A DNA stretch of 64,000 nt, taken from NCBI GenBank assembly GCA_023389575.1, contig JAEWEG010000006.1:50652-114651 (forward strand), given 5' to 3'. Shown here in pieces: positions 42,784 through 53,065 of the stretch; within the stretch, counting starts at the first letter, position 1, and every line of letters begins with the position of its first letter. Position numbers and translations under genes: made by a program. The notes under the pieces are model-generated. The model made no database searches and had not been told where the DNA came from. It worked only from the letters and a program-made list of their open reading frames with translations. This stretch comes from Chloroflexota bacterium (GTDB lineage: Bacteria; Chloroflexota; Chloroflexia; Thermomicrobiales; UBA6265).

Positions 42784-44130
42784 TTATGGACGGACGATCT
42801 CGCCGTCACGCAGCCTGATATCCGGCCACGCACCGTTGATCGCGTGCTCGGGGAACGGGTACGTCGCCGCCAGTTCCTCGTTGATGTCGATACCGAGGCC
42901 CGGCTTGTCGTTGGACCACAAGGCGCCTTCGCGGATCTCCGGTGTCCCCGGGAACACCTCGAGCGACCGCTCGCCCCAGATCGTCGCCTCCTGGATACCG
43001 AAGTTGGACGACGACAGGTCCAGCGCCAGGTTCGCGGCGTGGGCCACCGGCGAAGCATCGCCAGGGCCATGCCAGGCGGTGCGCACGTTGAAGAACTCGC
43101 AGTAGGCGGCGAGCTTCCGGGCCGGCGAAAGGCCGCCAATGTCGGAGATGTGAACGCGGATGAAGTCGATCAACCGATCCTTGATCAGGTTGACGTACTC
43201 AGCCTGGTTCACATACAGCTCGCCCATCGCCACGGGGATCGTGGAGTGCTGACGCAGCAGCTCGAAGTACCCGTTGTCTTCCGGGGCGAAGGGGTCCTCG
43301 TAGAAGAAGAGCTTGTACGGCTCCAGGTCCTTCGCCAATTGGATCGCCGCCAGCGGATGGATTCGCTCATGCACGTCGTGCAGCAGTTCGACCTCGTACC
43401 CGAGGTTTGACCTCAGATGATCGAACAGCTTTGGCACGATTCGTACGTAGGCGGCCGGATCCCAGCGCGCGTCCTGCAATTCCAGGTGGATCGCGTACTT
43501 CTGGCCGTCCGTCTTGGAAGCCGCTGGTCTCGCCCCGTAGGTCGCGCTGCCCGGAACGGCCACCTGGGCGCGGATGTGGCGAAAGCCCTTCTCCTTGAGC
43601 GCGAGGACGTTCTCCTCGACCTCGTCGAAGTCGGCGCCGGATGCGTGAACGTAGACTTCGGCGGCCTGGCGGACCTTGCCGCCCAGCAACTGGTACACCG
43701 GCAGGTTCGCGATCTTACCCTTGATGTCCCAGAGCGCCATGTCCACGCCGCTCATGGCGTTGTTCAGCACCGGGCCGCTCCGCCAGTAGGAACTGACGTA
43801 GGAGGCCTGCCAGATATCCTCGATATCGTGCACCGACCTGCCGATCAGGAAGGGGCGCAGGTACTCCTCGATCGCGGTCTTCACCACCAGCGGACGCTGT
43901 GTGAAGGTCGCGCAGCCAAGGCCGTACAGACCCGGCTCCGTGGTTTCGATTTTGACGATCACCGTCCGGATATTGTCCGGCGCGGTCATGATCACCCGCA
44001 CATCGCGGATCTTGACGGCGTTATCCCCACCATATGGAGGCCATGCCGGCGGGATAACTGGAATTGGCTGGTCGGAAGTTCCCTGCGCCACGCTTGATTG
44101 CTCCCCGATTATTCCGCGGTTTTCACCCAT
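42784..44130 (-). CDS. Enolase-superfamily dehydratase, RspA / D-mannonate dehydratase-like
   Basis: 448 residues. After an unusual 38-residue N-terminal stretch, the normal start KIRDVRVIMTAP and TEPGLYGLGCATFTQRP follow. The catalytic barrel shows ELLHDVHERIHP (metal Asp), LFFYEDPFAPED (metal Glu) and PVAMGELYVN (metal Glu), plus AWHGPGDASPV (His loop). These are ManD/RspA-group residues. Family members dehydrate mannonate or gluconate, many with low activity. ATG 44130 overlaps the end of the RraA-like gene by 22 bases; downstream starts are possible (for example GTG at V14). Paired with RraA-like protein and mutarotase, it may act on a rhamnose- or fucose-derived acid (inference). Confidence 0.85.
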   Translation of the reverse strand: MGENRGIIGEQSSVAQGTSDQPIPVIPPAWPPYGGDNAVKIRDVRVIMTAPDNIRTVIVKIETTEPGLYGLGCATFTQRPLVVKTAIEEYLRPFLIGRSVHDIEDIWQASYVSSYWRSGPVLNNAMSGVDMALWDIKGKIANLPVYQLLGGKVRQAAEVYVHASGADFDEVEENVLALKEKGFRHIRAQVAVPGSATYGARPAASKTDGQKYAIHLELQDARWDPAAYVRIVPKLFDHLRSNLGYEVELLHDVHERIHPLAAIQLAKDLEPYKLFFYEDPFAPEDNGYFELLRQHSTIPVAMGELYVNQAEYVNLIKDRLIDFIRVHISDIGGLSPARKLAAYCEFFNVRTAWHGPGDASPVAHAANLALDLSSSNFGIQEATIWGERSLEVFPGTPEIREGALWSNDKPGLGIDINEELAATYPFPEHAINGAWPDIRLRDGEIVRP

Positions 44131-44924
44131 TCCTGGAAGTCGGCCTCGATGTGCTCCTGCCAGGTGGAAACGTCGATATCGCCAGAGGTGTACTTGCCCT
44201 CGGACAATCGCAACTTGCCAAACACGTCTCGCTGGCGCGTGTCCTCGGATTTCTCGACGACCGCCTGCAACAGGTGCGGCGGAATGAAGGTCACGCCGGC
44301 GGAGGTGCCAAGCACCGCGTCGCCCGGCATCACGGTGGTGTTGCCGATGCGGATCGGGCCATTGACCTCGCGCAGGGTAACTTCGTAGATGGCGCTGGGG
44401 TGGATGCCGCGGCAGTAGACCGGGAAATCCTTGAACTCGTTGATCCGGATCGAGTCGCGGATGCCGCCGTCGATGATCATGCCGGTGCCGGTTCGGGCCC
44501 GAGCGGCCGTCGCCAGGTTATCGCCGATGAAGGTGCCATCCTCGACCTTGCCGAAGAGGTCCACCACCAGGACGTCGCCTGGCTGGAGCTGGTCGATGAT
44601 CCACGTGTTCTGGCCACCCGATCGCCCCGTGCTGGCGCCGTATTCCTGCACCACGTCGTTGAGGTCCGGGCGCAGCGGCACGTACGAGGCCGTGACCACG
44701 CGACCCACCAGTGGCACGTCTGGCTGGAGATGCACAGCCCAGTCGCCTTCGAACTGGAAGTGATAGTTGTTCCCGCGCTCGAGTACGCTCCAGGCTTCAT
44801 CCGGGGTCACCAGCTTCAGTCGTTCGAGCAGGTCGTCTGGAGCCTTGGGCCGACCGTCCTCGCTCCGCTCGAACGGGTTGAGCGGGGTGAGGGCTGTTAT
44901 GCGGTCGGGATCGTTGAAAATCAT
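44109..44924 (-). CDS. RraA-like family protein (possible aldolase or regulator)
   Basis: 271 residues. Core motif LFGKVEDGTFIGDNLATAA and GMIIDGGIRDSIRI, with the Gly-rich loop and GGIRD Arg-Asp of the RraA / 4-hydroxy-4-methyl-2-oxoglutarate aldolase group. Such proteins either cleave 2-oxo acids to give pyruvate or, as true RraA, inhibit RNase E; there is no RNase E nearby. N-terminal extension of about 70 residues is not typical of short RraA. ATG 44924 follows AGGAG ten bases upstream; GTG 44942 is also in frame. Its position directly before the RspA-like gene favours a metabolic role. Confidence 0.82.
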   Translation of the reverse strand: MIFNDPDRITALTPLNPFERSEDGRPKAPDDLLERLKLVTPDEAWSVLERGNNYHFQFEGDWAVHLQPDVPLVGRVVTASYVPLRPDLNDVVQEYGASTGRSGGQNTWIIDQLQPGDVLVVDLFGKVEDGTFIGDNLATAARARTGTGMIIDGGIRDSIRINEFKDFPVYCRGIHPSAIYEVTLREVNGPIRIGNTTVMPGDAVLGTSAGVTFIPPHLLQAVVEKSEDTRQRDVFGKLRLSEGKYTSGDIDVSTWQEHIEADFQEWVKTAE

Positions 44925-45001
44925 GGATGGGTGCTCCTGCACATGTACGGCCTTCGGAGAAGACCGCGCAATAAACCGGTATTGGAAATAGCAACGCGGT
45001 C

Positions 45002-45030
45002 AATATACCGGGGAACCGGGAACGGGGAAA
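45002..45030 (-). promoter_or_regulatory. Putative promoter for the rraA-rspA-like pair
   Basis: On the minus strand, TTTCCC at 45025-45030, a 17-base spacer and TATATT at 45002-45007. It follows a small hairpin in the gap after the mutarotase gene, so the two downstream genes may be transcribed separately from ppk-mutarotase. Confidence 0.35.
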
Positions 45031-45050
45031 GCCCTGACGTGAAGCAGGGC
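45031..45050 (-). terminator. Small terminator-like hairpin after the mutarotase gene
   Basis: 6-bp stem gccctg/cagggc with an 8-base loop followed by tttcccc on the minus strand, two bases after the mutarotase stop. Short stem, so weak. Confidence 0.4.
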
Positions 45051-45051
45051 C

Positions 45052-45375
45052 CTAGTCCAGGTGAAATACTTCCGGTATCGCCTTCCACCACTCCCCAGGC
45101 TGTCGATCCTCGTCGGGAACCTGCATCGGCTCGGTCAGCTCCCACCACTTGAGGTTTATCGGCTCGGCGCCCATCGCCGCCATGTCGGCCTCGTAGTCGT
45201 CGCCCACGTACTCAAAATAGGAGAACAACCGTGTTCCATCGCGAAAGATCGAGTAGTTCCGGATGTGGTACTTGCTGATCAGCGCCAGTACCTCGGGCCA
45301 CACGCTCGCGTGAATCTCGTCGTACTCCTGAACGCGATCTTCCCTCAGGCCGATCACCTGCCCAAACCTGCGCAT
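45052..45375 (-). CDS. rhaM: L-rhamnose mutarotase
   Basis: 107 residues, exact family size. Interconverts alpha and beta anomers of L-rhamnose, cytoplasmic. Motifs: MRRFGQVIGLREDRVQEYDE, IHASVWPEVLALI, IFRDGTRLFSYFEYVGDDY, and KWWELTEPMQ with the C-terminal tail. The catalytic His (HASVWP) and Tyr/Trp residues are in place. GGGGAGGAAA lies about five to six bases before ATG 45375; the frame extends further upstream inside ppk. It starts 28 bases after the end of ppk1 and is probably cotranscribed with it. It links the region to rhamnose or related 6-deoxysugar use. Confidence 0.93.
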   Translation of the reverse strand: MRRFGQVIGLREDRVQEYDEIHASVWPEVLALISKYHIRNYSIFRDGTRLFSYFEYVGDDYEADMAAMGAEPINLKWWELTEPMQVPDEDRQPGEWWKAIPEVFHLD

Positions 45376-45403
45376 ATCCGGTTTCCTCCCCGCCGCGACC
45401 AGC

Positions 45404-47665
45404 TCAGCGCCGGTCTGCCTTCGATTGACCGGAGCCATTGTCACCCATCGGTGATCCCTGTCGATAGAAATCGAGGAAGAAGGCATGCGCGTCGAACGGC
45501 TCCTCGCCCTTGGCTGGCGCCACCGGGGTATACGAGCCGTCCGGTTGCATCTGGCGCGAGTTCCGCGTATCCCGGAAATAGGTCGCCAGCACCACGTCTC
45601 GGACGTGCTCCACGAGTTCGGGGGAATCGATCGGGCCGATCACCTCCACCCGCCGGTCGAAGTTGCGCTCCATCACGTCGGCGCTCCCGATGTATACCTT
45701 GGGCGTCTTGTGGTTCTTGAAGTAGTAGATGCGGCTGTGCTCCAGGAACCGGCCGACCAGGCTGATGATGCGGATCGTATCGCTTATTCCAGGCACGCCC
45801 GGACGCAGGCAGCAGATGCCCCTGATGATCAGGTCGATCTTCACGCCCGCCTGCGACGCGGTGTACAGCGCGCGGATCGTTTCCTTGTCCACCAGCGAAT
45901 TCATCTTCAGGATCATGTGCCCGTCGCCATGCTTCTTGTGGGAACTGACCTCCGCCATGATCGCCTGGATGATGCGCGTGCGCATGTCGGTCGGTGCGAC
46001 CCAGAGCGTGTCGTACTCAACCTTTGGCGCGAACCCGGTGAGCACGTTGAACAACTGCGTCACCTCCGAGGCGATATCCTCTCGCGAGGTGAGAATGCCG
46101 ATGTCCTCGTAGATCCTGGCGGTGTTGGCATTGTAGTTGCCGGTTGAGATGTGGACGTAGCGGCGTAGACCGTCTTCTTCCCGTCGCACCACCAGGGTCA
46201 ACTTGCAGTGCGTCTTCAATCCCATGAGCCCATAGGCGACATGGACCCCCGATCGCTCCAGCGTCTGAGCCCAGGAGATGTTGTTTTCCTCGTCGAATCG
46301 CGCCTTGAGTTCAACCAGCACCGCCACCTGGGTGTCATCGTCCCGCGCGCTGGTCAGCGCCGGGATCAGCGGAGAGTCCTTGCCCAAGCGGTAGAGCGTC
46401 TGCTTGATCGCGATCACGTTCGCGTCGGCCGCCGCCGCCCGCACGAAGTCCACCACGATGTTGAACGACTGGTAGGGCAGGTGCAGGAACACATCGCGCT
46501 CGCGCACCACCGAGAACAGGTCTGGCAGGCCCGTTTCCGGATCGATCGGCATGTCGGTGGCCGCGGGATAGATCGAGGACTGCACCAGCGGCGGATCTTT
46601 AAGGTCCGGGCGCTCCAGCTTCATCATCTCAAACAGATTGTCGACGCAGAGCCGCCCATCAACGACGTACGTGTCGCTTCTGGTCGCGTGCACCTGGTTC
46701 AGCAGCCAGTCCAGCACCGCCGTCGGCATCGACGAGTCGACATCCATTCGCACCACCGTGCCAAACGGGCGCTGGGCCAGTGTCTCGCGCATGATTTCCA
46801 GCATGCTCGCTGGATCGTCCTCGTCCTCATCCGGCTCCACGTCCGAGTCGCGCAGGAGGTGGAACGGGTATGACGCGGTTACCTTGCTGCCAGGGAACAG
46901 GCGGTCCAGGTGCGCGGCGATCACATCCTCGATCCACACGTACCGGACGGTTCCCTGATCGATCCAGTCGCCCGACCCGGCGAGCACCGTCCCGGTCGAT
47001 ACCACGTCTTCTGGCGCCACCGGAATGAGGCGCGGCAGGGTCGCGGGAATCTTGACGCGCGCGAATCTCGTACCCGCCTGGCTGCGCAATACCACGATGA
47101 GGTTGAGGCTGTCGTTCGACACATGGGGAAACCGCCGGCCACGATCGACGGCCTGTGGCGTCAGCACCGGATACATCTCGCGGTCGAAAATCTCACCGAC
47201 CGCCTTGCGCTCTCGCTTGCCAAGGTCGGCCCACCGCAGGATCTCGATCCGCTCCCGGGCCAACGCGGGAATCAACTCGTCCATCAGCAGGCGCGAATGT
47301 TCGGCGAACAATTGCTGAGAAGTGCGCTGAATCTCGCCAAGCAGCCGCCGCGGCGACCTGCCATCCAGGCCCGGGTCGACAATGCCCGCCGATATCTTGC
47401 GTCGCACACCGGCCACCCGGATCATGAAGAACTCATCGATGTTCGACACAAAGATCGCCGCGAACTTCACGCGCTCCAGGAGCGGGGTACTCTCCTCGGC
47501 GACCTCCTCCAGCACTCTCCGGTTGAATTCCAGCCAGCTCAACTCCCGGTTGATATACATGTCTGGGGTGAGCGGCGCCAGATCGAACCCATGACTGTCT
47601 GGCGCGGGAGCGACCAGCGCGACCGGTTCGATCGCATCGGAGAATGTGGTTTCGAGGTCGTTCAT
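45404..47665 (-). CDS. ppk1: Polyphosphate kinase 1
   Basis: 753 residues. Reversibly transfers the gamma phosphate of ATP to polyphosphate; membrane-associated. MYINRELSWLEFNRRVLEEV, VSNIDEFFMIRVAG and the two active-site His residues (in GLKTHCKLTL and RFLEHSRIYYF) are present, plus STGNYNANTARIYEDIGILT and GSADVMERNFDRRVE. Complete length. ATG 47665 was chosen since the first 26 residues from 47743 look non-conserved; no strong ribosome binding site is present. Divergent from pyruvate kinase. Confidence 0.95.
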   Translation of the reverse strand: MNDLETTFSDAIEPVALVAPAPDSHGFDLAPLTPDMYINRELSWLEFNRRVLEEVAEESTPLLERVKFAAIFVSNIDEFFMIRVAGVRRKISAGIVDPGLDGRSPRRLLGEIQRTSQQLFAEHSRLLMDELIPALARERIEILRWADLGKRERKAVGEIFDREMYPVLTPQAVDRGRRFPHVSNDSLNLIVVLRSQAGTRFARVKIPATLPRLIPVAPEDVVSTGTVLAGSGDWIDQGTVRYVWIEDVIAAHLDRLFPGSKVTASYPFHLLRDSDVEPDEDEDDPASMLEIMRETLAQRPFGTVVRMDVDSSMPTAVLDWLLNQVHATRSDTYVVDGRLCVDNLFEMMKLERPDLKDPPLVQSSIYPAATDMPIDPETGLPDLFSVVRERDVFLHLPYQSFNIVVDFVRAAAADANVIAIKQTLYRLGKDSPLIPALTSARDDDTQVAVLVELKARFDEENNISWAQTLERSGVHVAYGLMGLKTHCKLTLVVRREEDGLRRYVHISTGNYNANTARIYEDIGILTSREDIASEVTQLFNVLTGFAPKVEYDTLWVAPTDMRTRIIQAIMAEVSSHKKHGDGHMILKMNSLVDKETIRALYTASQAGVKIDLIIRGICCLRPGVPGISDTIRIISLVGRFLEHSRIYYFKNHKTPKVYIGSADVMERNFDRRVEVIGPIDSPELVEHVRDVVLATYFRDTRNSRQMQPDGSYTPVAPAKGEEPFDAHAFFLDFYRQGSPMGDNGSGQSKADRR

Positions 47666-47890
47666 TGCAACCCGTGTGCTTTCGGTGTCCGGCCGGAGGC
47701 ATCGCCTCCCAGCCACGGTGGCCCAGTCGAAAATGATCTCCAACTATACGGGACGGCATGGCGGCGAGACGAAAGTTAACGCCGCTCAACATTCTCCCCA
47801 GGCGAAGACCTTCGAGCCAGGGCGGCCGCATGTGCCACACTGCGGGTAAACACTCGACGCCACGTCGCCTTTCATCCGGAGATTCATTCC

Positions 47891-49360
47891 GTGACCGCCC
47901 AATCCACCCCGTTACCCCTGACCAAGATCGTCGCCACGGTTGGCCCCGCCTCGGAAAGCCCCGACATCCTCACCAGGCTCATCCAGTCTGGGGTCACCAC
48001 GTTCCGGCTCAACTTCTCCCACGGCGAGCACGCGACCCACCAGCGGGTCTACAACGCCATCCGCGAGGTGGCGCGCGACCTGAACCAGCCGACCACCATC
48101 CTGCAGGACCTGCAGGGACCCAAGCTCCGGATCGGTGAGTTGAAGGACGGCGCCACGTTCACCATTGAAGACGGCGACGAGTTCATCATCTGCACCGCGC
48201 CAGTCGAGGGCACCGCGCCCCGGGTATCCACGTCGTACGAGCAACTTGCCCAGGATGTCCAGCCTGGCGACCAGGTACTCATCGACGACGGCCTGATCGA
48301 GCTGAAGGTGGTCGATCGGCGATTCGACACCGAGTTCGGTGACGAGGTCGTCTGCGAGGTCGTTCACGGCGGCGAGGTGAAACCCCACAAGGGCATCAAT
48401 CTCCCCGGAACCGTCGTCAGCGCCCCCGCGCTCACGCCCAAGGACCTCGAGGATCTCGAGTTCGGGATCGGCCTCGGCGTGGACATGATCGCGCTCAGCT
48501 TCGTCCGCTCCGCGGGAGACGTCGAGCTTGCCAAGGAGCGCATCCGGGAGTTCGGCGGGCCCCAACCGCTGATCTCCAAGATCGAGAAACCCCAGGCAAT
48601 CAAGGAACTGGAAGCCATCGTTCACGCCAGCGATGGCCTGATGGTCGCCCGGGGGGACCTCGGCGTCGAACTGAGCGCCGATCAGGTGCCACTCATCCAG
48701 AAACGCCTCATACGGCTCGCCAACCAGGCGGGGAAGCCAGTCATTACCGCCACCCAGATGCTTGAGTCGATGATCCAGAACCCTCGGCCCACTCGCGCCG
48801 AGGCTAGCGATATCGCCAACGCCATCCTCGACGGCACCGACGCGCTCATGCTCTCCGGTGAAACGGCGGTCGGGAAATGGCCTGTCCGAACCGTCCAGAC
48901 AATGAGCCGCATCGCCCGTACCATAGAGCAGGACGCGAGCTGGCGAGTCGCAATGAAGGCGAACGTCCTGCCCACCCTCGAGCCGGTGTCGGCGAGCGAT
49001 GTCTCAATCGCCGTGGCGCGAGCCGCCGGCGACCTCGCCGTGAATGTCGGCGCGGTGGCGGTCGTGGTCGTCACCAATTCCGGCGCCACGGTCCAGAGCG
49101 TGTCGCAGCAGCGGCCCGGCATCCGCATTCTCGCCTTCGCCGACCGGCCGGATATCGCCGCCCGCCTCTCTCTCTGGCATGGCATCATGCCGGTGTGCGA
49201 GGACCTCTCCACGGACCCAGGTCAACTGGTCGACCAGCTCGACTCCGGTGTCCGCCGTCTCGGATACGCGTCGACGGGTGACCGGGTGGTCATTCTCGCC
49301 AGCACGCCCCGCGCCGGAGATACCCGCGGCATATTCCTGGAGTGTCACGACCTGGCCTGA
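47891..49360 (+). CDS. pyk: Pyruvate kinase
   Basis: 489 residues. Converts PEP and ADP into pyruvate and ATP in glycolysis. Start KIVATVGPASESPDIL, RLNFSHG, DLQGPKLRIGEL, MVARGDLGVEL (metal Glu/Asp region), ITATQMLESMIQNPRPTRAE (signature), LSGETAVGKWPV. The C-terminal allosteric domain is present (AVVVVTNSGATVQSVSQQRPG). GTG 47891 with GGAG ten bases upstream. Followed by a textbook terminator. Confidence 0.97.
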   Translation: MTAQSTPLPLTKIVATVGPASESPDILTRLIQSGVTTFRLNFSHGEHATHQRVYNAIREVARDLNQPTTILQDLQGPKLRIGELKDGATFTIEDGDEFIICTAPVEGTAPRVSTSYEQLAQDVQPGDQVLIDDGLIELKVVDRRFDTEFGDEVVCEVVHGGEVKPHKGINLPGTVVSAPALTPKDLEDLEFGIGLGVDMIALSFVRSAGDVELAKERIREFGGPQPLISKIEKPQAIKELEAIVHASDGLMVARGDLGVELSADQVPLIQKRLIRLANQAGKPVITATQMLESMIQNPRPTRAEASDIANAILDGTDALMLSGETAVGKWPVRTVQTMSRIARTIEQDASWRVAMKANVLPTLEPVSASDVSIAVARAAGDLAVNVGAVAVVVVTNSGATVQSVSQQRPGIRILAFADRPDIAARLSLWHGIMPVCEDLSTDPGQLVDQLDSGVRRLGYASTGDRVVILASTPRAGDTRGIFLECHDLA

Positions 49361-49366
49361 ACGCCG

Positions 49367-49402
49367 AAACCCCCGCTCGTCCGAGAGGACGAGCGGGGGT
49401 TT
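49367..49402. terminator. Intrinsic terminator between pyk and ftsH
   Basis: 16-bp perfect stem aaacccccgctcgtcc/ggacgagcgggggttt with a gaga loop and gttgttgagc after it. It starts six bases after the pyk stop and may also serve ftsH from the other strand. Confidence 0.85.
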
Positions 49403-49428
49403 GTTGTTGAGCGTATTACGACGGCGAT

Positions 49429-51513
<2,085 letters not shown>

Positions 51514-51694
51514 GCTTGCGTAGTCTTTCCTGATCACTGCTGCGGGAAGAGCACCGTCGGACGTCGATGTCCGGGCGGGTTTGAACCGGCCGAAGCCCCG
51601 CGTTTCATTGTCCACCTGTAGCTTAATCGACCGCGCGCCGTCAATGCACCCGGAATTACGAGCAGTAATCGTCAAATATGCGAATTTTCCGTGC

Positions 51695-52594
51695 TCATTC
51701 CGTGATACCGATCCCGGCGAGTTCCGCCGATATCTCCTCGACCAGGCCGCGCCCTTCCTGAAGGTGTCCGCCATCCACGAACAGTCCCCGGCGGTGTGAC
51801 TGGGCCAGCCCCAGGATCGAGACGCAACAAAGGTCGGCGGCCTCGATCGCCCCCACGGTCGGAACGGCGTCCGTCGCCACGATTGGGATTCCGGCGCGGC
51901 TCGCCGCCTCCACCACGTTCACATCGAGCACGCCCCGCACCACCAGCATCGATTCCGAGCGCTCGCATGCCGAAGTCAGAGCCCAACCCAGCACCTTAGC
52001 CACGGCCGCGGAAGACTCCAGGTCCCGCGCGATGCAGGCCACGTCGTCTCCGGTCGCCAGCCCCGCGTGCAGGTAGCCCGCCTTGGCGCCGTCGCGATCG
52101 AACCGTTCGAACGTCGCCTTGCTGGAAGCGATCGCGTCGAGTTCGCTCATCACCGCCACCGAGCGCGCCCGCCGCTCGGAGACGTCGGCGTCTTGACCCA
52201 TTGCCTGGTCGGCCCGGGGTATCCAGCCGATCGCTTCGTACTTGAGCCGTTCCAGATCCGCCCCCCCATCCAGCATAAGCGACACATGGCTTGCCGTGGC
52301 GGATGTTCGACCGATCTGCTCCGGCTCCGAAAAGAATCGGTTCATGAACGCCCAGCCGATCGCGAACTCGGTGACGGCGTCGGGGACGGCCATCGGTGTC
52401 CCGGCCAGGACGCCGTTGATCTCGATCCGGATACCGTGCCTCCGGGGCAAGTATCGGTTCAGCTTCTGGACATCCAGTCGTGGCAGAACCGGTCCTCGGG
52501 GCGGCCCGGGATGCGTCAGTTCCATGACGCGGCCCGCCTTGACCCGGCGGGCTTCCGCCTGAGGTTTCGATGTGAGATACTGCTGCTCGCTCAT
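51695..52594 (-). CDS. FdhD-like protein without the catalytic Cys pair
   Basis: 299 residues. The overall fold pattern matches FdhD, the sulfurtransferase that loads sulfur on the molybdenum cofactor of formate dehydrogenases: IEINGVLAGTPMAVPDAVTE and IGWAFMNRFFSEPEQIG in the first half; then AGYLHAGLATGDDVACIARD, AAVAKVLGWALTSACERSE, LVVRGVLDVNVVEAASRAGI and PTVGAIEAAD. In E. coli FdhD a CxxC motif lies after the Arg-rich strand; here the corresponding part reads SVAVMSELDAIASSKATF, with no Cys. So it should not carry sulfur. No formate dehydrogenase is nearby. Paralogue with a new role, or a family relative I cannot name. ATG 52594 (52603 also in frame). Confidence 0.7.
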   Translation of the reverse strand: MSEQQYLTSKPQAEARRVKAGRVMELTHPGPPRGPVLPRLDVQKLNRYLPRRHGIRIEINGVLAGTPMAVPDAVTEFAIGWAFMNRFFSEPEQIGRTSATASHVSLMLDGGADLERLKYEAIGWIPRADQAMGQDADVSERRARSVAVMSELDAIASSKATFERFDRDGAKAGYLHAGLATGDDVACIARDLESSAAVAKVLGWALTSACERSESMLVVRGVLDVNVVEAASRAGIPIVATDAVPTVGAIEAADLCCVSILGLAQSHRRGLFVDGGHLQEGRGLVEEISAELAGIGITE

Positions 52595-52714
52595 TCGCCC
52601 CATCCAGCAACGGATACATCCAGGTCGATCCTGACCTGTGCCTTCTGGGAACGATTATACCGTACGTACACAACATGCGTTCATGCGTGTAATCGTGCCG
52701 GATTGCGACCGCCG

Positions 52715-53065
52715 CTAGGAGTCGGCTTTCACCAGCCGCCACCAGGCGGGAACCGAATATTCGTCGGCCTCGCCGTGCGCGAAGCCCGCCCACTCGACCT
52801 TGCGGGACTTTCGGAGCGCGCCCGGAATCACCTGACCGTGGATCACCATCTTGCTCTGGCGTTCCTTCTCACCCCAAAGGACCAACGCTTCCGCGTACGC
52901 CTCCGCCGGTCCCGGCACCGCCTGCATCAGGTCGATGAAATCCAGCGTGGTGAATTCGTCGCCATCGATTTGTCCCAGCAAGTCCTCGATCACCGGGAAG
53001 ATGCGATCCACGAGCTGGTCCACCGTTACCCCGGTTGGCCCGGTGTCATGATCCCTGTGCGTCAC
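52715..53065 (-). CDS. Small unknown protein coupled to rsgA
   Basis: 116 residues, acidic, no signal peptide or membrane helix. Two helical stretches (DQLVDRIFPVIEDLLGQI and FTTLDFIDLMQAV) followed by a polar beta-like C-terminal part (KMVIHGQVIPGALRKSRKVE, then GFAHGEADEYSVPAWWRLV). The start overlaps the end of rsgA by four bases (ATGA), so translation is probably coupled. No family recognised. It may be a small regulator or partner tied to ribosome assembly only by position. Confidence 0.65.
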   Translation of the reverse strand: MTHRDHDTGPTGVTVDQLVDRIFPVIEDLLGQIDGDEFTTLDFIDLMQAVPGPAEAYAEALVLWGEKERQSKMVIHGQVIPGALRKSRKVEWAGFAHGEADEYSVPAWWRLVKADS

